The notes under the pieces are model-generated. The model was not told the DNA's origin. It ran no database searches and saw only the letters and a program-made list of their open reading frames with translations. DNA of 64,000 nt from Castor canadensis (lineage: Eukaryota > Chordata > Mammalia > Rodentia > Castoridae), in contig NC_133391.1 of assembly GCF_047511655.1 (NCBI RefSeq), positions 125,062,384 to 125,126,383 on the forward strand, given 5' to 3'. The translations under genes and the position numbers were made by a program. Below, piece after piece: positions 48,301 to 62,731 of the stretch; position 1 is the stretch's first letter; every line of letters begins with the position of its first letter.

Positions 48301-49649
48301 TTAACATATTATAATAGGCACATACAAAATTCTAACTAATGCCCTCTTGGTTTATCTTCAAAAGGGCACAGAAGTCTAGGTAGGCATCAACTCACATTAG
48401 CTGACATCCTGCCACCTGGAATTCTGTCCTGGATTCTGCTTAAATAACCTAGACACTGAGAAGGGATTGGGCAGGGAAAGGAGTGGGGTTGCTTCCTTAG
48501 CCTGTGTGCACGTGGAGCTAGGAAGAGTGGAAGTTAATAACCACAGGTTTCTTTCCACCAATGGTGAACTTCAGTTCTCAGATAATTGCTCCTTCTCATC
48601 CTTTAGGGAGAAAATTCCAGGGAACAGATTGATGCCTCTCTGAAAGTCCTAGCAGGATTGGGTCCCCATGCCCACAATGACATCCTCAATAATGCACTCT
48701 TACTTTGATTGGATTTTCCTTCTCTCCCCTTCCTTCTCTTTGCGCACTCTCACTTCTACTCCTTGGTTTTGAATATCAAAGACATTGCCTATATCTGATT
48801 CTTTGTCTTAGATTCTGCTTTTGAGGGATCAAAGCTAAAACATAGCATGTAAAATATTTTTAGAATTAAAGAATAAATGGTAAATAAACAAATGAGGCAT
48901 GAATGAAGGAACAGCTGGTTTTTATATGTAGTTGGCGCTCCTATGATATATGACACTTTGAATTCTGTTACATTATGCTGGCTCAAATGGAGAGAATGGC
49001 AGAAATCCACAATCTATTTTATGACTTTACTAGAGAAGCCAGGCTGCTGGTTATTCCCCCTTTCCTCCTCTCCCACAATGTGCTTCTAGGGGAACTTCCT
49101 GCAGCTCCTAAACTTGAAGCAGCCTGTTTCAGGTAAGGATGTGAGAACTGAAGCCCCAGGGTCTGACCAAATAAGCCTTTGGCCAACAATGGCAGACCAA
49201 ATCTAGTATATTTTTCACAGCTTGATTAGTAGAGCTTGCATCTAAGAAGGGGAGATTATTACACCAGACTTTCAGGAGGGCAGATGAAGCATTTTTCTCC
49301 AACATGCTCACAACAGAGCACGGGGTCTGGTTGACAGCACGGTTCTTTATTCCAACACAGATTTGGCTTCCCTGCCTGAGTACCATTCTAATGCCAGAGC
49401 CCCAGCTCCCCAGCTGTCTGCAGTTGCAGCCTGAGCTGCTTTTCCCCGATTGACATTTTCCTTCACCTGGAGTGACTCTTTTGTGGAAATTTGCCTCCAA
49501 ACTTACATTTTCTTAATTTTATTTCCTTTCAAAAGTGATCAAAGGGCTCTTGGTTTGTGTGAGAATCAAGAAGGAACATTTATACATTACAGAAAAGGAG
49601 ACAGCTTTTTGTAAACTCCTTTCCCACTGTGTTGTGTAACACTGGTATC
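48301..49649. other. Unassigned DNA
   Basis: No gene; the 123-codon minus frame at 49129-49500 has no recognisable domain. Confidence 0.45.
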
Positions 49650-49805
49650 AGAATAATGTAGCCGGCATGTTAAATATACAGATCCCTGGGACCCACTCAC
49701 TCTAGAACTACTTAATCAGAATCCATGACAGTTGGGGCCTGGGAGTCTTCATTTTTAATAAGCTCTTTCAGTGATTTTTATGCACATTCTGATGTGAGAG
49801 CCACT
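49650..49805 (+). mobile_element. MER5-type hAT-Charlie MITE (diverged)
   Basis: 'cagatccctgggacccactcactctagaactacttaatcagaatc' and 'ggggcctgggagtcttcatttttaataagctcttt' with 'gcacattctgatgtgagagccac' follow the MER5 layout. Confidence 0.6.
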
Positions 49806-50149
49806 TTAATTTGATCTTTTCTATAATCTTTCTATAATGTTTTCTCTGCCTTTCTCAAGAGAAGGTGAAAAGGACTCAATATAATATCTATTTCTGTACT
49901 GCTTTTAAGCAAAGGCAGAACCAAAGCAGATTTGCTATGCAGTTTTTCTCATTAAATACAAGGTCAAGGAGGTAATTACTCATTCACTTACCATGGTTGG
50001 TGACCACAAGACTTTCTCATTTGTAGCACATTCTGTTGTAGTTGTTGGCTGTTTTCTCTTTTCTTTTCAGGAGAGAAAGTCCTCTGACCCAGGCAGTAAA
50101 AAGTGTACTCTGAATTTTATTTGTAGCTAGCTATAAGGAGGAAGATCTA
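49806..50149. other. Unassigned DNA
   Basis: No gene or repeat recognised. Confidence 0.4.
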
Positions 50150-50318
50150 ATCTCTCTCAGTAATTCTTAACCTTTTCTCATTAGAATCACCTGTAGAGCT
50201 TCAAAATACCAACAACCCAGGCCTTAAAGATTCAGTTGGTGTGGGGTGGTGCCTATCTATTTAGAAAGCTCCCTAGGTGATATTCTAGCAAGAGAACCAT
50301 CACCTTGTAGCACTAAGG
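50150..50318 (+). mobile_element. MER5-type hAT-Charlie MITE
   Basis: 'attagaatcacctgtagagcttcaaaatacc' and 'gaaagctccctaggtgatattctagcaagagaacca' are the two arms of a MER5A/B element. Confidence 0.7.
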
Positions 50319-50854
50319 ACTGGGCTTAGGTACTGCTTTGAGGTAGGGTTTTCTTTGGTGGAAAACATGGGGATGAACATGCCAGGTTGAGAGAACTACA
50401 TACAGTGGCATTAAGGCATGAAGGTATGGTGGGGTCTGGAATGCAAATACATTCAAATCTGATCAAGTTTCATCACCAGAAAACAAGGTGCTTGGATATA
50501 TATACTAGATATTTAGTTTCTGATGGAAGGCCTTGCACTTATGAAATGACATTTGAAAAATATCTCTAAACTTTTGCAAAGCAGCAGGAAATATATAATT
50601 TATGAAATAATTTGGTAATGAGCTTTGCAATAAATTTCTTCCATTTTTGAAATTAGTAAAAACTCTATATCTCCTACTGTAACTTCATGTTTCCTTTACT
50701 AGACAAAGACAATGTTATTTTAGACTTTGGCTACAAAGAAGGTCAGTGTTCATTTTAGGGCTTGATTGCGGAATCTCAAACCAGGCTCTAGATAAAATTT
50801 TCTCTTTCCAATCTTCACATTATCGTCAATATTAATTTATCTATTTAAGTTGAT
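50319..50854. other. Unassigned DNA
   Basis: No gene or repeat recognised. Confidence 0.45.
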
Positions 50855-50945
50855 GTTTCTCTTTGTTGCCCAAGCTGGCCTTGAACATCTGGTTTCAGTC
50901 TTCTTCTTTAGCCTCCTGAATAACTGGGACTATAGCTATCTTAAC
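50855..50945 (-). repeat. B1/Alu-monomer-like SINE, reverse orientation
   Basis: 'gttgcccaagctggccttgaac' and 'agcctcctgaataactgggactatagc' are reverse-complement 7SL-SINE words. Old and partial. Confidence 0.6.
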
Positions 50946-51419
50946 CTATTTAGAATGTATCTTAACACAGTAATGCATCTAGTTTTTTTTTTTTGAAAAT
51001 AGACAAATATAACTCTTACATGCATTCACATTTCACCCATGTATGGATCCACCCATGCCTAAGCTATGTGAGTTATATGGCCTGACTCCTGCTCACTCTG
51101 ACTTCATTCTCTGCAACTTTTCCTGTTTGCACTACACTCTTTCTGTTACCCACTACACCAAGCTTCATCCAATTTTCTTTCCTTCTTCTTGGGTTCTTTC
51201 TTCAAGCAGAGCAGTACTTTGCAATGCTTTTCTTAACACAGAGCACACTGAAAATTGTAACGTTTGTATAACACACTGGATGAAGGAAGGAAGCTACTGC
51301 CCACTAGAGGTTACTGGTCAAGAGCTTTGGCTGCCCTTGTCTCTGCCCTCCTGCCCCAAAGGCTGAAATACTCAATATGTCACTGTTGCACACTGCCACT
51401 GAAATCTGTAAATGGCTTT
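50946..51419. other. Unassigned DNA, possibly L2-derived
   Basis: C/T-rich; the 107-codon frame at 51043-51366 has no recognisable domain. Confidence 0.35.
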
Positions 51420-51700
51420 TTCTGTTGTATTAGTTGGTTCTCACCTTAAATGTTACCTAAGAGAAGCCTCCCCTCATCGTTTCCATAAGAGTAGACTCTG
51501 CCCACCATATTCCTTAATTTTTGCTTCCTCACAGTAGTATTGGCATCTGAATTTATTTCTTTGTTTATTTAATTGCTTATAGTTTGTATCTACCAATTTC
51601 AACATAACTGCCTTCATTGCTGAGATCCTTGTATGCCTTATTCATCAGTATGTAGCAAAAGCTTAGTAAAAGTAGTAAGAACTCGATACACATAGCAGAT
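51420..51700 (+). repeat. Probable LINE-2 3' fragment
   Basis: 'tctcaccttaaatgttacctaagagaagcctcccctcat' followed by 'gcctcctcacag...tttatttaattgctt' and 'gtatgccttattcatcag' follow the L2 3' end order. Confidence 0.5.
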
Positions 51701-51877
51701 TGATGGGGAGATTGAGTGACTGGGCCAGGATATTCCTCACTCCTCATGAAACTCCCCTAGTCTGACTAGGGAACATTCTTCAACGAACAAGTTAAGACAG
51801 GGATTCCATCTTTCCATTTTTATAGTCCTAGTAGATGGGATACTGCCTCAGTATAGGAGACATAAAAGAAGTGCTTG

Positions 51878-51984
51878 CTTAGGCTGGCGGAGTAGCTTAA
51901 GCAGTAAGGGTGCCTGCCTTGCAAGCATGAGGCCCTGAGTTCAAACCCCAGAGCTGCCAAACCACCCCCCCCGCCCCCGACTTT
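51878..51984 (+). repeat. ID-type tRNA-derived SINE with target-site duplication
   Basis: A-box GAGTAGCTTAAGCAGTAAGG, B-box GAGTTCAAACCCCAG and a C-rich tail (ACCACCCCCCCCGCCCCC). AAGAAGTGCTTG at 51866-51877 and AAGAAGTGTTTG at 51985-51996 are the duplicated target with one change. Confidence 0.88.
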
Positions 51985-51996
51985 AAGAAGTGTTTG

Positions 51997-53739
51997 TTGA
52001 ATAAATATCTAAAAGAAAACAGGAAAGAAAGAATAATGTGCACAAATTTTAATGTCATTGATCTATTTCATTTTCATTCAATATTTTCCACAGAGCTGGA
52101 TAGTTTTGTTTGGATCTTGGATGGTAATGTAAGGTGTCTTTGACTAATATGCCATCAGTCTAGTATGAAGCCCAATTTTGTAGTTTAGAGCTAATCACTA
52201 TGAAGACTTAGTGTCTTTTTCTGCAAGTTGAATAAGTTTGGATTTAAAAGGCTCTACAATCCCTTACTGTTTTGAAATATCTGCTATATCAATAGACAGA
52301 AAGAAAAGGGAGTTGTTAAGCAGATAAACAAGAAAGTAGCCAAGATCCTTCCAGGGGGTCTGGAGATACTTTTAAAACACATGATGACTAAGAATTTATA
52401 TTCATATATTTTCAAATGCATGCTTTCAGGAGTCAGGGCTTCCTACATGAACACCTATAATGTCCTCCCTCTCTGTTTGCCTGTTGCTGAGCAGCACCTG
52501 CTCCTTACCTGGTGATATTGAAAGAGTGAGCAACACTGGAAGTAGTTTTCCAGGTTGGGGATTCCATTTTCTCAAGGTATCCAAACATTGAAGAAACACA
52601 CAAGCAAAAGACATTTCTAAGCTTCCATTTATATATTTGAAAGTTGAATAGGTCTAGGCTCTTGTGAATATTAAATACCACAGTGTATAGAAAAGGCCTA
52701 CTATGGTGCCAGGCATATGAGATAGTATTAATCATGCTGGCCATCACTGCTATTACAGTATAAAACCATGAGCCAGAAGCCAAAATGTTTAATCCCAAAT
52801 ACTGTCACTTCGTCCCATTTCTTTCTACTTAAGATAGAATGGTTGGCCATGAAATCCAAAGGATAAAATCCAGAACTGCACACAACAAGACTCATGATCA
52901 GTTAGAATGCCTCAGAATATTAACAAGCCCAGCTGTGTTTCCCTAAACAAAGAAAAAGATTTGAAATAAAAAAAAGTAAACCAAAATAAAGACAGTCTGC
53001 CAGAAAACTTTAGTTTTTAGACTTTTTTTTTTGTAGAAAAAGGCTTATATCCATGTATTTGGCATTAAAATGATGTCAACGTTGCATTTAGTGACAATCA
53101 GATACCATGGCACCCTCTTCTCCCCTTCTCTGTGATAAGATAAACATTTATGCCTTTGACAATATCACTGTTTAGTTTGTTTTTGTTTTGTTTCCCATTA
53201 AGAAGAAAACAGAAAATATGACAGAGAGATTAAGAGATTTAGAGAAAGGACAATTTCTTTTAGTAGATTTGGAATTTCAGAGGAAGAAAATAGAACAAAT
53301 GAGGGAAAAGAAATGTCTGTTGAATGAATGTTGAATGAGTGCCAGTTTTCCAGAAATGATGAAACTTATGAATCCTCACTTTCAGGAAGCAAAATAAATC
53401 CCAGAAAAACTAAAAACAAATAAGCAAGCAAATAAACAAAGAAGCCCAATGCAAAACAAACAAAAACCCTCATCTAAACCCATTGAGGAGAGGGCTGCAG
53501 AACCCAATAAAAACTAGAGATCTTAAATGCAGTCAGAAGAAAAGGAAGATAACTTAAGTAACAAACTGAAAGTTGATTTCTCACAAATAAATTTGGTTCT
53601 AAGGTAATAGGTAACCTTTTATATAACCAGTTTGGAGAATTAGGCTCAATCTAGTGAGGTTGAATCTAGCCATACTGTAGCTCCCAATAATTCACTGCTG
53701 GATGTATAGATTCTTGCTATTTTAAATATAATCTATGAA
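51997..53739. other. Unassigned DNA
   Basis: No gene or clear repeat over about 1.7 kb, except a MIR-like tail ('gtgccaggcatatgagatag') near 52706-52725. Confidence 0.45.
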
Positions 53740-53880
53740 TCAGTTATGTCAGCCTGATTTGGAAGTTTAGTAGAAATGCAGACTCTTAGACCCTACCTTA
53801 GACTCAGTGTGTAAGAATTTGCATTTCAAACATGATCCCCATGTGATTTGCTTGGGCAACCCTAACCTACTGTATGATAC
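53740..53880 (+). mobile_element. MER5-like hAT MITE (diverged)
   Basis: 'agtagaaatgcagactcttagaccctaccttagactcagtg' and 'tgcatttcaaacatgatccccatgtgatt' follow the MER5 arms. Confidence 0.5.
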
Positions 53881-53884
53881 ATGG

Positions 53885-54310
53885 TTGCAGAAAGACAGAC
53901 ATAAAAATGCACATAGAAGTATTATTTATTAGAGCAAAAGTTTGGAATGATTTTAATATCCACTAACCAGAGAATGGGAAAATAATTTGCAGCATCACTC
54001 ACACAATTTAAATCTTTACAACAGTGAAAACAAATGACCTACAGGTGCTTGTATAAACACAGATGAACGTCATAAACACAATGTTGAACAAAGAAGAAGA
54101 GGAGGAATAGGAGAAGCTGCAGAAGAATATACACAAATGACACGTTTTATGTATTACTTAGCAACACAAAAGATGTTGTAAATGTATAAAGTCACTTATG
54201 GGAATGATAAACACTAAATGGAGCTTCAGTAGAGTCAATACTATTTCTTAAGCCTTTCTTAAATACATGGGTATTTGTTAATTTTTTAAATTTTTGTAGC
54301 TCCTATCTGA
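53885..54310 (+). mobile_element. Ancient L1 (L1M-like) 3' fragment
   Basis: 'ttattagagcaaaagtttggaatgattttaatatcc', 'agagaatgggaaaataatttg' and 'acaaatgacacgttttatg' follow the end of old L1 ORF2/3'UTR. Confidence 0.5.
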
Positions 54311-54319
54311 TGCATAATA

Positions 54320-57300
54320 AAGCAGAAAAAATTAAGGAAAAAACTCAAGGCTAGAATAATTATTCAGTTTTGAACTGTGGCTTTGAGCCACTATTACCAA
54401 TTACTGCTTTGGTAGACAAAATGGCATAATCTTAAGAGTATGATTTTATATTCATAATTGTTGTGTTTACATAAGAGTCATGTTCTAAAGAAAGATTAAT
54501 GTATGTATTTGTTTGACTGAATACAACTTCAAACTCTCCTTAGATTAATAGGAAATATTGAGCTAACATTCCAAACATTTGTCTCATCTCAAATATATTC
54601 TTTCTCTTTCCAAAGTCAATAATGAAAATATTTACAGAAAGAGCATTGTAGAGTGCACTCTGAAAAGTACACTTATTAATACTTGTCACTATAATTCTGA
54701 TACAGTAATTCCTCACAATGAAAATATTCCCTTTTGATTTTTATTGTACTTTTAAACTTTTTATTGTAATCTATATATTTCAATTATTTATGTCATGCTT
54801 TTGAACAAATGGTTGAGTTCCCAGGAAAAGGGCAGATGCCTATATATTAGTAGTTATTGAACTTTTGCTTGCCTGTTCTTTCTTCCCTTTAATAACTTCT
54901 GACTGAAGCCAAGAAATTCCAGAATGCAGAGATCACATCCTTTTTTCCATTTGTGTTTTACCTAGAATTTCCTAGAGAATTGGAAGCTTAAAAATACTTT
55001 GAAGAATGAGAACCATATAGCATCCACATGGCTATTGTTTCATAATGCCTCATCTAAAAGGGCCTTATTTGTTGTTGCTCTTTCTTCCCATCCATTTGTC
55101 TTTCTCCAAACTTCTGAGACATTATTGTTAGAAAGGTAATATAATTACTTTGCCTCACTATTACTGTTGTTAAACCTTTCTTGAAGGTTATGAGTCAGTG
55201 AAATACATTACATTATTTAATCTTCATGAGTCTATTACTATACCCTCTTGCTAGGTTAATTAATTTGTCCAAGATTTCACACACACAGTGAATACATATT
55301 ACCTTTTTCTTCACTGCCTACATGTTGTGTTTGTAGCCTATGTGCTAAATGAACCAAACCTGTCTTACAGTTCTTAGGAGCAGAGCCTGAGGCTTCCACA
55401 TTTTGCGCTTTAACACTGACATCCCAGTTCAGATCTGAGCCTGTAAGAAGTGCCTGATAAGAAGAAAGAGCAGTGAAAGAATGACATTTCCAGAGGAAGG
55501 TAAGTGGTGATGATAAGACACACAACAACTATCCTCCGTTCGTTTTAAAGAAGAATTTATTCTCTTATTTTGATTGATATTTTTTTTGTAAAATTTCACT
55601 AATAATCAGAAGGACAAATTTCCTAAATTATCTAAGCAAACATTATCTTTAAGTTTTTTCTTTCTAGTGACTTAGAATAAAATCTATAGTTCTGAAAATG
55701 TAATAATTGCCCTAATGCTTTGGCATTTGTGGATCAGGAAGAATTAAATTTAGAATAGTATTTTTTAGTTTAAAATGATGTATCCCAGTTTCAATTTACT
55801 TAAGAAAAGTTAACATTTTTTAGAAGGAACTTTAGAAGTTTTAGAAATAACTTTTATAATCTTCCAAATAAAGTTTCAACCATATAGGATCTTTTTCTTA
55901 TTTATGAAAACAATCAGCACAATTTGGGAATGATGCTTAAACATCAATCACTGAGCAGCCCCAGCTATTCCTGAGTCTTCAGTAACCATAAGACAACCAA
56001 GGCTCACAGCAAAATTTTAGCTTAACATCTTTTTTATTTTATACCCCTGGTCAAAAGAAAAAAAAAACTACATTGAAATGTTGGGCCTGTATCAAATTTT
56101 CTATGAAAATGTTAAAATATTTATTTCTCATAAAATATTTTAGAGAAATTTCTCATGACTGATGATGTATCATACCTCAGATCTATAATCTGACAAGTTC
56201 TTGCTTGCATCTAATAAATTCAAACAAGAAATAAAGGCAGAATGACTGGAGTTTGTGTTTTCAAATGATGTCATCCATAATTTCCAGCATACAGCTAGCT
56301 TTGCTTCAGTTTAACTTCAGAGGTCTTGAAGAATAAGAGCTTGACTCTTTTTCCAGGAAATTTAGGTTTCATCATTTCATCAGGCTTATCTGGGATTCTC
56401 TATTTATGAGCATTAAACATAGAAGAATTGGCAAAATGTGAAGGAATGCAACATCACTCTGCCTTTATTATAGATCACAGAGTTACTACCTCAGTTAAAA
56501 GCCATACATAATTATCTATTAGTCACGTGCAAGCTACAGAACCATAGTGCTATATATCTTTTGATACTTTTTTCCTAATATTCATAAAAGTACCTAAAAA
56601 TCTTGAACTAAATTTAAAGAACTAAGATGTTTGATGTATTATGTACATCATTTCTGAGAAAAAATGTGAACTACTTGGGAATTTCTTAAATTTGATAAAA
56701 AATGTTTCATTATGACATATTAAAATAGAAGAGCAAATGCCAGGCCTCAGAAATATGAACTCCAGGCTTAAAGCATTTTAGCTTTCTTGAAAAGGAAAAG
56801 TAAAATTTTCAGTTATCATATCATTTTAGATCCAATAGATGAAAGTACAATTGCTGAATGACATATTTATTGCTTTACTTGTGATTTACATTTGTTAAGT
56901 TTGACACAATTCTTATTCAAGAAGATTCTTGATATGTGTATATTTGTTTTTTAAATTTCTCTTCTTTCACTTTGTTTATTTTCTAAAAGTTTTATCTTTG
57001 AAAAATTCAGATTTTAAATATTTTCCCTTTAAAACCTTTGGGCTTGCAATTGTATTTAAACAAATTATTTAATTCTGTATTTGTGAGTGATTTAAAACAG
57101 GGGAATAGATACCTTCACAAATCTTAAAAAGAGTTTTTCAGAGTCTGTAGTCAGCATTTCTATGCATATTTTTTTCTTTCAATGCCTTATGTCATCATAA
57201 ATGGCAGATTCATTTTTGTGATATGTTGAAACGATTGAGTGGGAGATGTGCCCAATTCAGTCCATCTCCAAACACACTACCCTAAGCTGTATAGATGGAC

Positions 57301-58288
57301 ACAACTAGGCTTTCTTTGATGCTTTGGTGATTGCTGTTTTGTTCAGTTTTGGAGGATTTAAAACTATGAAACTCAAAGCTTAAATTTTCACACAGTATTA
57401 AGACTATTGCAATCTGTAGAGAGTCTCTTCATGTTACCTAGAGTCACCTGCTTTGGGGACTGCATTCTGCATTCTCCTGCACTTCAGGAATCTTACCAGG
57501 ATCTATAAGTGAACTTTTTGTGTTATATGTTTATTCTGATTAATTAGAAGTCCTGTTCTTTACTTGTGTTCAATGGGATTAAATTTTGTTTTCTTGGTTA
57601 AAAAAAAAACAATTTAAAACAAACCCATGAAAGTCTCTTTATTTTCAGCATTAAATTGTTCCATTTGGAAAATGCAATATTGTTCCCCCTCTCATCAGTA
57701 AAAGGTGAATGTGTGCAAATGTGTGAGCTTCAAAGTACAGGCTATGGCAGCATAAACATAGCACAGGTGAATGTGTTACACAGGTCTATAAAAGGGCGTT
57801 TTCATACAGAACTTATGAGTGACAGATGACTCAGGCTTTCAAAATGAGCAAGAACATAAAATATGTTTTATATACAAAGTTAAGAGAAAGGGAAAGAGGG
57901 CATTCAATACTTTTTTTTTTCTAAACCATATTCTTCCTTTTCTTGACGTTTTGGGATTTCCTCAGTATCTGCTTAATTTCTGCAAAGCAAGGATTTCTAG
58001 ATGGCGCTCTAAAGCGCCTGCCATTAGGTGGCGGCATAAGCCCTTACTGTTTAAGAGCTGTCCCAGGTGCTGAACTCAGTTTAGCGAGACACTCAGCGGT
58101 AGCGACCAGGGATTCCACCAAGTTCTCTCTAGAGGTTTGTAGGTTCTGGAAGAAATGCAAAAGTACATACAAAATGCAGGACCTCATTTACAATACAAAG
58201 GCAAAAATATTTCTTTTCCTGAATATACACACCACAAATCTATGAGAGGTGACAGTGTTCACTGAAATTAAAAGGGCCGTGGTGTCTG

Positions 58289-58290
<2 letters not shown>
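54320..58290. other. Unique AT-rich distal flank of HTR1A
   Basis: No gene or recent repeat recognised. The last kilobase contains patches that look non-repetitive and may hold distal control elements of HTR1A, but nothing specific can be named. Confidence 0.5.

Positions 58291-58320
<30 letters not shown>
58291..58320. repeat. (GT)15 microsatellite
   Basis: Uninterrupted GT dinucleotide, 15 units, about 1.2 kb upstream of the HTR1A start codon. Such a tract is probably length-polymorphic. Confidence 0.95.
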
Positions 58321-58323
<3 letters not shown>

Positions 58324-58520
58324 ATACATACCTACATACTGACTTGGTTTTTTTTCTTTTACTTTGGGATTCTGCTGTTTACCTGCCCTTGTCCTTTAAT
58401 GCTTCCATTATAATTCGTTTCTCTCCAAAATCCCCAAGGTTGAAAAAAGGAAAAAGTCATAGGCAACACCCCACCTCTCCTAGGGGAGTCAGGACGGACT
58501 GTTAGATGTGTTAGATGGAA

Positions 58521-58570
58521 TGAGATTTAAAAAAAAGAAGAAGACAAACAAACTCCATCTTCTGCCCACC
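58521..58570 (+). promoter_or_regulatory. Candidate counterpart of the human HTR1A -1019 (rs6295) repressor element
   Basis: About 1 kb before the start codon there is an A-run, then AGAAGA at 58539-58544 and TCTTCT at 58558-58563, an inverted repeat with a 13-base spacer. The flanking bases (GAGATTTAAAAAA before; AATTA-CAATAAT and GACTGACCCAAGG after) resemble what I remember of the human site bound by DEAF1 and HES proteins. The human element is a tighter 26-base palindrome, so the symmetry looks weakened here. Orthology is inferred from position and memory, not alignment. Confidence 0.5.
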
Positions 58571-58849
58571 AATTAACAATAATTTACAGACTGACCCAAG
58601 GTAATTCAGCTTCCCGTTTGGGCTCCACATGTCTCCTTTTCTCATTTCCTATTGCCACTATGGGATGCTGACTAAGAATTTAACAGAAACATAAGGCAAT
58701 GAATGGGTAGTTAGAAAAGATTTTTTTCTCTCTCTAGTTTGGCTGGGTGGGAGGCGGAGTTTATTTCTTACAACATTGGTTTGACCAGCAGATCAGTGTG
58801 TGTGTGTAAGGAGTTCTGAGTCTGTCTACAAAAACCTACTTGAATGTAA

Positions 58850-60805
<1,956 letters not shown>

Positions 60806-61679
60806 TGATGAGGATGAGGATAGAGGGTGGATAGCCGGCGAGTAGGGGCTACAGGACCAGCCTCATACACTGCCTCCCCTGGCCCTCTGGAATCCACACT
60901 TAGGACAGCTTGCTACTTTTCCTCCGATTCTCTCAGCTTCTCCGCCCACGGCTTTCAGATCTCACTCCCTCGCAAACTTCGGTGCACCAGAGACTGCTTT
61001 CCGTGCAGAGGCCCGGGATGTGGAGCCAAAGGACCCGGGAAATTCCCAGGGTCTGGGAGAAACGATATGGGCTAAGACTTTGGCCTGGGCAGCAGTTTTA
61101 ATCCCAGCCATTACCTCCTCCCTGTTCTGTCCCCAAATATTGCCAGTGGAAGTTTAAGGCAGAAAATCCAAACAGAAAAGTAAACTGTACCCTCCCTGCC
61201 AACTAAAGGCTTCCACCTCCCTCCCTCCATTTCTAGAATTTTGACTAAGGTTCAGGACTTCCCTCCATTTCTCCCGTTTTCTTGTCATAGAAACGCCCAC
61301 TCCTTTTTGGTCTCCCCTCCGCCCCGCCCCCCCCCCCCTTTTTTTTCTACCGACTCCCATCCCTGTGCACTCATTGCTGACCCGGAAAAGCGATAGGGGC
61401 TACTTTCTCTGGAAATTCTCGCCTTCCGGCACAGAATCGCAGAATAACTCTGTGAACGTCCGCCTCCTCCCCACAACTTGCTGCATTTTCTTGAACTCAA
61501 AGCGAGTGTCTAGAAGGTGTGTGTTAGAGTGAATTTATATGTACAAGGCTGGGACAGAGGGACAGGGCGAGGAAGGAGTGCAGAACATTTTATCCTTTCC
61601 TGCCTTGGTGTCAGCACTCACCAAAGAAAACTGGTTTGTCTGGGTTGCGGGCGACTGTCAATCCTAGCATCTCCACTTC

Positions 61680-61830
61680 TCTACTGCGGGAGGCGCCCGC
61701 AGGCCGTAGAGCGCGCGGCGGGGACGCCAGAGGCCTGGGACCCGCGCGCCTCCCGCGCCTTCCGCGGTCTGGCAGTGCGCTCTGCTCGCTCGCCCGGGAT
61801 TCACCTTGTGTGCGCTTCTCAGCTTTCTCC
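61680..61830. other. CpG-rich patch downstream of HTR1A
   Basis: Dense CpG including repeated CGCG and GCGC words (for example 61711-61718 and 61743-61749) in otherwise AT-rich 3' flank, about 0.9 kb after the stop codon. Open frames here on both strands (up to 134 codons) are explained by high GC content and resemble no family I know. Confidence 0.6.
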
Positions 61831-62724
61831 CGGCGGCGTTGAACATAGAGTTTGCAGAAGCAAACGGCATTAAGTTCAGTGGAGGTTTTGGGACCCTGAA
61901 AGCTCTGGGGACTGGGGCTGTGGGGTGCAGAGGCGAGGAGGAAAAAGGCTCCCCGGGTGGGGGGGGAGTGGGCCGGGAATGCAGCAGCTCCCCCGTGAAG
62001 GACAATTTTATTCATAGAATGTAGACTTTCCCTCTTAATTCACCTTGTTACCACTTTCTGATCGGGTAATAGCTCTTTAGCGGGACCTAACAAGGCACTG
62101 GATTTGCTCTGCAGGACATCCAGGACACACTCAATGTTAGCAGAACTTTGGTTTCCAAATAGGAATTCTGGGCTTTCAATAGAATGGGTCCTACTAGACC
62201 AACACTATCTATGGTCTCAGAGACAGACAGATACCTTCAATAGTGGGGCTTCAAAGGATTAACTAAAGGGTGTTGCCTCTGGGGTGTCTGAAAATCTCAC
62301 AGGGGATTATGTTGGCTACCTGGTCTTTCTGCACCAGAGAAACTGATTGGATCGTTTCTGTGCCAGAGAAAGTGATTGAATCGTTTGAATTTGTGGAACA
62401 CTCCAACTTTTCTGTCCCACAAGTTCTTCCAGCCTCACCACTACTGTGGAGATGTCTGTTAGAGCTAGCTGCCTCTAGAAAGGGAAGTTATTTAGGTGCT
62501 CCCTTTGAATGTAAATTTCCAACCATGTGATGGGTGAGGGGTTTTCATTTGCCAGTAATTACACAAAGTTGTCGATTCTTACTCCCCTCTCCCTTCAACT
62601 GTACCTTTTGAACGTTTGAATCTGGTATTTTGAGAACTGTGTTGCATTTTTACAGATTGCAAAAGTTGCCAATGAAATGTTCACTCGTGTTTATAAATAG
62701 GTGAAAGGACAGCTGTATCTCTTG

Positions 62725-62731
62725 AAGCCAT
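62725..62731 (+). promoter_or_regulatory. Candidate miR-135 seed match in HTR1A 3'UTR
   Basis: AAGCCAT is complementary to bases 2-8 of miR-135a/b (7mer-m8; the next base is T, so it is not an 8mer). miR-135 is reported to target HTR1A mRNA. Heptamers occur by chance, so only conservation would make this firm. Confidence 0.4.

Noticed and set aside
61611-62015. 134-codon minus-strand frame as a gene next to HTR1A
   Set aside because: It follows from the GC-rich patch; there is no domain or promoter evidence, and its Arg/Pro/Ala-rich composition is typical of chance frames in CpG-rich DNA.
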